Assembly: GCF_000003815.2 (NCBI RefSeq)
Contig: NC_049983.1
Coordinates: 188,001 to 252,000, forward strand
Direction: 5' to 3'
From: Branchiostoma floridae
Taxonomy: Eukaryota; Chordata; Leptocardii; Amphioxiformes; Branchiostomatidae
DNA: 64,000 nucleotides
Positions 60,269-64,000 of this stretch are shown here, one piece after another. Both the position numbers and the translations under genes were made by a program. The notes beneath the pieces are model-generated. The model saw only the letters and a list, made by a program, of their open reading frames with translations. It ran no database searches and was not told the origin of the DNA. Numbering within the stretch: the stretch's first letter is position 1; the number at the start of each line of letters is the position of its first letter.

Positions 60269-62035
60269 CACGAGTGCCGGTTTACCTGCCGATCAGTTAT
60301 AAATGATTCACACCCTGCCACCGCGTCCCTACCCCAGCTGAATGAATTAATGATTAGCCCCCATTGTTAATGATTCACCCGCACCCTTTCCCATTTATTT
60401 GGTCCCAGGCTATGAGCACCTGTCAATTGATTAATACTTGAGTGCCTGACAAACAAATATGTTAAACAAGCTACTGTACACATGACATGGAATTCCTGGT
60501 TTCTGGAAAACACGGGGAGTTTGTATTCAAATCTGAATTGGTCAACTGGTAACTGTCTTCAGGTATACACCTTTCTCACGCGGCGGCCATGATAGATCTA
60601 AAACGAGTTCAATGTGGCAAACAAAAGGCTGTCCATCATAATTAGCAGTTCGACCAATGGTAGCCTGCCAATTATGAAATCGACCAATAAGTGAATGGCT
60701 GCAAATTCGTTAAAAATTTGCATTATTATGTTTTTATTTTGCATCTCTTAAGGGACTATGGGGTCAGTCTACACTACTCTAAATTGCTACATCTTTCGGT
60801 GCATAACACTTCTTGTAATATTTATTATTCTATCTTATATCATGAAAATTTGTGTGGTTTTGGGGCAGTGCTGTCTCCAGCTTGAAATTTATTTCCGTCC
60901 CAAATTTTGTGTGGGGGGTGGGGGAGGGCCGAAGGCCCGACGCGAGCGCCGCAGGCGCTCGCCAAACTAGGGGGGTCCGGGGGCATGCTCCCCCGGGAAA
61001 ATTTCAAAATTCAAACCCTCTAAGACGCTATTTCACGTATTTTCAGAGGCAAAATTTCATTCCGCAAAGTAGGACTACCGACACCCCACGATCTCGAAAC
61101 AAAAGGCTTTGTTCCGACTGCCCGCCCCTTGGTCGGGCATTTAACTGACGAAATATTTTGTTCCTTAAGCAGTGTAACGTTTACACTCTGAAATTTACCA
61201 TGATACTTGTTCGTCGTCATTTTCACGTATTTGTTGATAATGTGTGGATAGTTCGGGGACTGGATAACGCCGCGGGTGTTGGCGTTATTGGCCGAGGGAC
61301 ATTGGCGCATTTCAGCTCGTAAGATCGTATTAAAAGGAAGTTTACATCACCTATTTTGTCTGGTACTGGTTGCTCATGATCAATTAACTTTCTATACCAT
61401 ATTTTGCTTAATAACTCTTCATTTTGCTGGTGTCGTGTTGCTGTTTCTTTAACCACCAAGAAATGAACATTTCTCGATAAAGTTGACACCTTCTGCTCAT
61501 CGTCCAGTACCGTCCAAAGGGTACAGATTTGCAAAAGATCGGAGAAAAATTGCCAACAGCGGTCATGTTCACAGCGCTGGGTAAGAATACTGCGATAAGA
61601 AAACAGTCTCCCGATAGTTATTTTCTGATATAAAATAAATGTCAATCCGAATTCCAAAACTCAACCCAAACTACGCAGAACAAAAAATGTTTTCACGGCT
61701 AAACTTTCCGTAAGGGGCAACCTATGCGGGGGCATGTGATGGGGTCGGCAGTCAACCGTCAAAACATGCGGGCTCACTGTAAAAATAGTCTCCTACTTAC
61801 ATTTTTCGGCGGGCGCGGCTACTTCCGTATGATTTTAGTGGAAGGTCGGCAAAAAAAGTATACAAGTTCGATTCCCGACATTTCCCCGTGAAAACAGCGT
61901 TAAATGCAGCCGAAAATTATGTATGTAAGCTGTAATAGCAGCGAGTTGGAAAATGCGGCTGGACGTGTTGTTACCATGGTAGCAGCTTCGGCGGCAGCCT
62001 TTTGAAGTAGCGCCTGCGACAGGGCGTGCGTCATT

Positions 62036-62070
62036 ATTCTATAAATCCAATCAACTTCCCACCAATCACA
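62036..62070 (+). promoter_or_regulatory. TATA-like and CCAAT motifs inside the hAT element
   Basis: CTATAAAT at about 62039-62046 and two CCAATCA motifs (about 62047 and 62063) lie 40-70 bp before the ATG at 62109. This order is unusual, as CCAAT boxes generally precede the TATA box. Confidence 0.3.
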
Positions 62071-62108
62071 GCCAGCAGCGGCGCGAACAAAGCGGTAACA
62101 CCGGTACC

Positions 62109-62276
62109 ATGTCAATCACGAAGAAGCGCGGGACTTTACGAACACGGCGCTGCGAACTCGCTCCCAAATCCAAGCAGAAAAGTGCTTTTGAAGATACATT
62201 TCGCAAGAATCGACCGTGGCTTTGTCACATCATAGATTCAGACGGCGAGAATATAGTTTTTGCCGTCTGTTTATAG
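62109..62276 (+). CDS. Small ORF in the hAT element, possible transposase N-terminus
   Basis: 55 codons from ATG to TAG. The first half is very basic (MSITKKRGTLRTRRCELAPK). The second half has FEDTFRKNRPWL and then DSDGENIVFAVC, which loosely matches the F---W----PWL---DG---FC--C start of TTF/BED-type hAT transposases. The rest of a transposase is absent. Identification is inference from a short pattern. Confidence 0.35.
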   Translation: MSITKKRGTLRTRRCELAPKSKQKSAFEDTFRKNRPWLCHIIDSDGENIVFAVCL

Positions 62277-63429
62277 TTTACACCAGGGGAAAAACCTCTT
62301 TTGTTGACGGTTGTAGAACTATGGAGATCGCCAGTACAGTGTACGGTTTACTGAGGTCTCCGACACACAAACGACAGCCGAGTAAAGAAATATAATTTCT
62401 GATCCACCGTGTTAGGTTCATAATGAATTACAGTTTCCCGTTAATGTTGATTTTAAATCGTATAAGGGCCGGGTGATTCCGTCAATCCGATCGGTATTGC
62501 GAAATAAAACAGTGGCTAGGTAAGATAACGTCGCAGCTTCGCCTTCTTTTGCAACACGCGAATAGCACGTTTTGCCGATCTCTAATCTTCACACATATCC
62601 ATATATCGGGGCCGCGTTTATCTCGCGGCTTGGAAAGTGGAGGCGTGGTGAAGGAAAAGGCAAAAATCGATTAAATTCAAAGTCGGACGCCTATTTTAGT
62701 TATTCAATCGTTTGCATGCATCATTTTAGTTATTGAACCTGCCTTTTTAAGCTTACAAAACTGCATTTTCATGTCATGAAATTAAGATTTTTTTGGGACG
62801 GAATGGGTGAATATTTTTTCCGTCCCGACGAGTAAATTTCCGTCCAGGGACGGAAGGACGGGTCCTGGAGACAGCCCTGTTTTGGGGAAAACTAAATGGG
62901 ACCTGATTTTAGAAATAAGTTTTGTCTGTTTGCCTCATTGACCTCTTCTTCGATCTATCATGGCCGCCGCGTGAGAAAGGTGTATATGGGCTCGTTGTGC
63001 AATTTTATCCGCACCCTTTTGGATTTATTTGGTCCCAGGCTATGAGCACCTGTCAATTGATTAATACTTGAGTGCCTGACAAACAAATATGTTAAACAAG
63101 CTACTGTACACATGACATGGAATTTCTGGTTTCTGGAAAACATGGGGAGTTTGTATTTAAATCTGAATTGGTCAACTGGTAACTGTCTTCAGGTATATGG
63201 GCTCGTTGTGCATTTTACCCGCACCCTTTTGGATTTATATGGTCCCCGGCTATGAGCACCTGTCAATTGATTAATACTTGAGTGCCTGACAAACAAATAT
63301 GTTAAACAAGCTACTGTACACATGACATGGAATTTCTGATTTCACGAAAACTCGGGGAGTTTGTATTCAAATTTGAATTGGTCAACTGGTACAACTGTCT
63401 TTAGGTGTAAGGGCTCGGCCATATACGTT

Positions 63430-64000
63430 GTGCAATTGTCATCCAATCACAAACTGAGGACATTCTTGTTTCCGAATTTTTTTCATACTACGCACCCCAA
63501 CTAATGAATGCACCCCTCCTTCGGGGCATGTCAGAGACAAATCTTTTGTGACTAACATCTAAGAAAAACTAAAATAGAGAATCACTGGTTGTGAAATTCT
63601 TCACTTGTCTCACGTATTTTGCATAAATCGAGGACTTCGTTAATTAAAATTTCCTTGCTTAATGTGTAAAAATGTAGTGTTCCCCCACTACAAATTAAAT
63701 CTTGTTTCAGAAAAAAGCCTTGTCAGCATTTGCTTTGAGCAGTCTGTTATAGCATCCTTGAAAATTCTATACCGTCAAAATTATACGATGGCCTATAACG
63801 AATGGGACTATGTCATAACACACGTGGTCCTGAGCTTTGCAGGCATGTGGCAGCGGCTTCTAATATCCCAACAACTCATTTGTCAGAGTCAATTTGCCTT
63901 TTCTGGAATATGGGTCCCATACTGTTGCCATGTATTCAAGATGTGGTCGGACTAAGTTATGTTTGGGTAGAGTTGAACACTCAGAACAGTTGATTAGCAT
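63430..64000. other. Right edge, no recognised feature
   Basis: After the tandem 210-bp units the sequence is AT-rich, with only short open frames lacking motifs. Confidence 0.4.

Larger units (their letters stand above)
60866..62879 (+). mobile_element. hAT element, 2014 bp, nested, with truncated coding capacity
   Basis: Ends CAGTGCTGTCTCCAG and, at right, the complement of CAGGGCTGTCTCCAG, flanked by TTTTGGGG at 60858-60865 and 62880-62887, an exact 8-bp duplication as made by hAT transposases. Near the left end is a phrase of inverted GC blocks (gggggtccgggggcatgctc) that also recurs, diverged, near 56934-56980. Only a short plus-strand ORF at 62109 with its own promoter-like signals is seen, so the element is probably non-autonomous. 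Confidence 0.9.
60568..62982. mobile_element. Outer DNA element with CACCTTTCTCACGCGGCGGC ends, containing a hAT insertion
   Basis: Inverted ends of about 33 bp (CACCTTTCTCACGCGGCGGC, then CATGATAGATC) at 60568 and 62982, flanked by TATA at 60564-60567 and 62983-62986. Without the hAT element inside and its duplicated target it would be only about 390 bp. The 4-bp duplication is confirmed by the empty site in the neighbouring tandem copy. Superfamily not determined. Confidence 0.85.
60381..63410. repeat. Three tandem copies of a 210-bp unit, the first split by a transposon
   Basis: Units start gcacccttttggatttattt and contain ggctatgagcacctgtcaat and caaacaaatatgttaaacaa; starts at 60381, 63011 and 63221. 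Copies two and three have a 210-bp period. Copy one is interrupted at caggtata by the element 60568-62982, whose empty site caggtatatgggctcg is seen at the junction of copies two and three. Confidence 0.9.

Noticed and set aside
61223-61657. 144-codon minus ORF inside the hAT element
   Set aside because: No recognisable transposase motif and no splice or start context; may be a remnant but cannot be supported.

Overview
The window is animal (metazoan) nuclear DNA. Genes are split into small exons with GT-AG introns, most of the sequence is AT-rich non-coding DNA packed with DNA-transposon remnants, SINE and LINE fragments and minisatellites, and there is one assembly gap (N run, 32446-32605). 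The one recognisable protein gene is an L-type (Cav1) voltage-gated calcium channel alpha-1 subunit on the minus strand. Its sequence is close to vertebrate CACNA1C/D but it has short linkers. With the transposon flavour (hAT-like, Mutator-like and mariner elements, tRNA-headed SINEs) this suggests an invertebrate deuterostome; a lancelet is my best guess (inference, about 0.6).

Gene layout. The gene runs right to left. The most upstream exons seen (about 35.1-34.7 kb) encode domain I S2-S3. They are followed by IS4 (33.3), IS5 (32.4, cut by the gap), the domain I pore (31.1), IS6 (30.1), two alternative beta-subunit-binding (AID) exons (28.9 and 28.6), I-II linker exons (26.3, 23.8, 20.9, 16.3), domain II (IIS1 11.8, IIS2-S4 10.7, IIS4-S5 9.7, pore and S6 8.4, S6 and linker 7.7), II-III loop exons (6.9, 5.5, 4.1, 3.4, 2.3) and IIIS1 (0.8). 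Exon phases agree across every junction that can be checked. The N-terminus with IS1, and everything after IIIS1, were not found.

The most striking property is exon duplication at several stages in one gene: two diverged, equal-length, same-phase pairs (IS2-S3 and AID) that look mutually exclusive; a 100 percent identical in-frame 123-bp duplication carrying the domain II selectivity filter and its 3' splice site; and a decayed partial duplication of the IIS2-S4 exon. The 5' splice site of the IIIS1 exon lies inside the last unit of a roughly 46-48 bp minisatellite that fills positions 1-730.

The rest. From 35.2 to 64 kb I find no host coding exon. The region holds mobile elements (several with clear target-site duplications), tandem arrays, a tRNA-like Pol III unit and a few GC-richer islands that may be regulatory. 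A plus-strand, spliced, apparently non-coding transcript with a CCAAT and TATA-like promoter is proposed inside the I-II linker intron (18.2-19.2 kb).
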